In this document: in pieces, positions 5,367 to 5,393 of the stretch
Layout of the letters: the number at the start of each line of letters is the position of its first letter
Position numbering within the stretch: the first letter of the stretch is position 1
The notes under the pieces: model-generated
Databases searched by the model: none
Told to the model about the DNA's origin: nothing
What the model saw: the letters and a program-made list of their open reading frames with translations, nothing else
Assembly (NCBI GenBank): GCA_020859725.1
Contig: JAJBVR010000141.1
Location: 1-5,393 of the forward strand
Source: Clostridiales bacterium
GTDB taxonomy: Bacteria; Bacillota; Clostridia; Oscillospirales; Acutalibacteraceae
Direction: 5' to 3'
Length of the DNA: 5,393 nt
Translations under genes and position numbers: made by a program

Positions 5367-5393
5367 ATGAAAGTTCTTATGATTGGCGGAACG
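5367..5393 (+). CDS. N-terminus of a Rossmann-fold protein, probably NAD-dependent epimerase/SDR (partial)
   Basis: The ATG at 5367 opens a frame running off the right edge with nine residues, MKVLMIGGT. A short beta-strand followed directly by GGT is the start of the nucleotide-binding GGTG..I motif of NAD-dependent epimerase/dehydratase (extended SDR) proteins, where 'MKVL.IGGTG' is a very common opening. GGGGG (5352-5356) lies 10 nt upstream as a plausible ribosome-binding site, and a separate promoter precedes it. The substrate cannot be inferred from nine residues, and no link to the biotin operon is evident. Confidence 0.6.

Overview
The window reads as chromosomal DNA from a low-GC, anaerobic Firmicute, most likely in Clostridia (Oscillospiraceae/Ruminococcaceae-like). 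The reasons are AT-rich intergenic DNA, strong AAGGAGG-type Shine-Dalgarno sites with ATG, GTG and TTG starts, sigma-A-like promoters, a secreted D-Ala-D-Ala carboxypeptidase directly followed by rluB (a pairing familiar in clostridia), and biotin-dependent decarboxylase/transcarboxylase subunits. All genes lie on the + strand. The taxonomic placement is inference, since no rRNA or marker gene is present.

Positions 1-1967 are a cell-envelope and ribosome-maturation block. It holds the last 18 codons of an unidentified upstream gene, a 10-bp inverted repeat whose 3' arm contains the ribosome-binding site of the next gene, a secreted PBP5-type DD-carboxypeptidase (best start TTG at 104), and an RluB/RsuA-family 23S rRNA pseudouridine synthase overlapping it by 17 nt. 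A clear intrinsic terminator (1927-1967) closes the block.

Positions 2009-5268 are a self-contained biotin-enzyme operon. It has its own extended -10 promoter (2009-2037). Its genes are a short, divergent carboxyltransferase of the MmdA/PCC-beta/12S family (GTG start at 2097), a small biotin carrier protein with an Ala/Pro linker, and a biotin-domain-less oxaloacetate decarboxylase alpha / pyruvate carboxylase subunit B homologue (5S-like). A terminator hairpin follows. This set (12S-like + 1.3S-like + 5S-like, with no biotin carboxylase and no membrane Na+-pumping beta subunit) matches the soluble acyl-CoA:pyruvate transcarboxylase of Propionibacterium. Such an enzyme would move CO2 between oxaloacetate/pyruvate and an acyl-CoA on the swinging biotin carrier. 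The 12S-like subunit is altered at its signature loops, so its acyl substrate, or whether it is catalytic, is open.

Positions 5269-5393 carry a new promoter (TTGACA, extended TGaTATCAT) overlapped by a 12-bp perfect palindrome, and the first nine codons of a Rossmann-fold protein, probably an NAD-dependent epimerase/SDR.

The most interesting items are the transcarboxylase-like gene set with its unusual carboxyltransferase, the hairpin/RBS overlap in front of the carboxypeptidase, and a pair of mutually exclusive stems after the oadA-like gene. No mobile elements, CRISPR arrays, tRNAs or rRNAs were seen.
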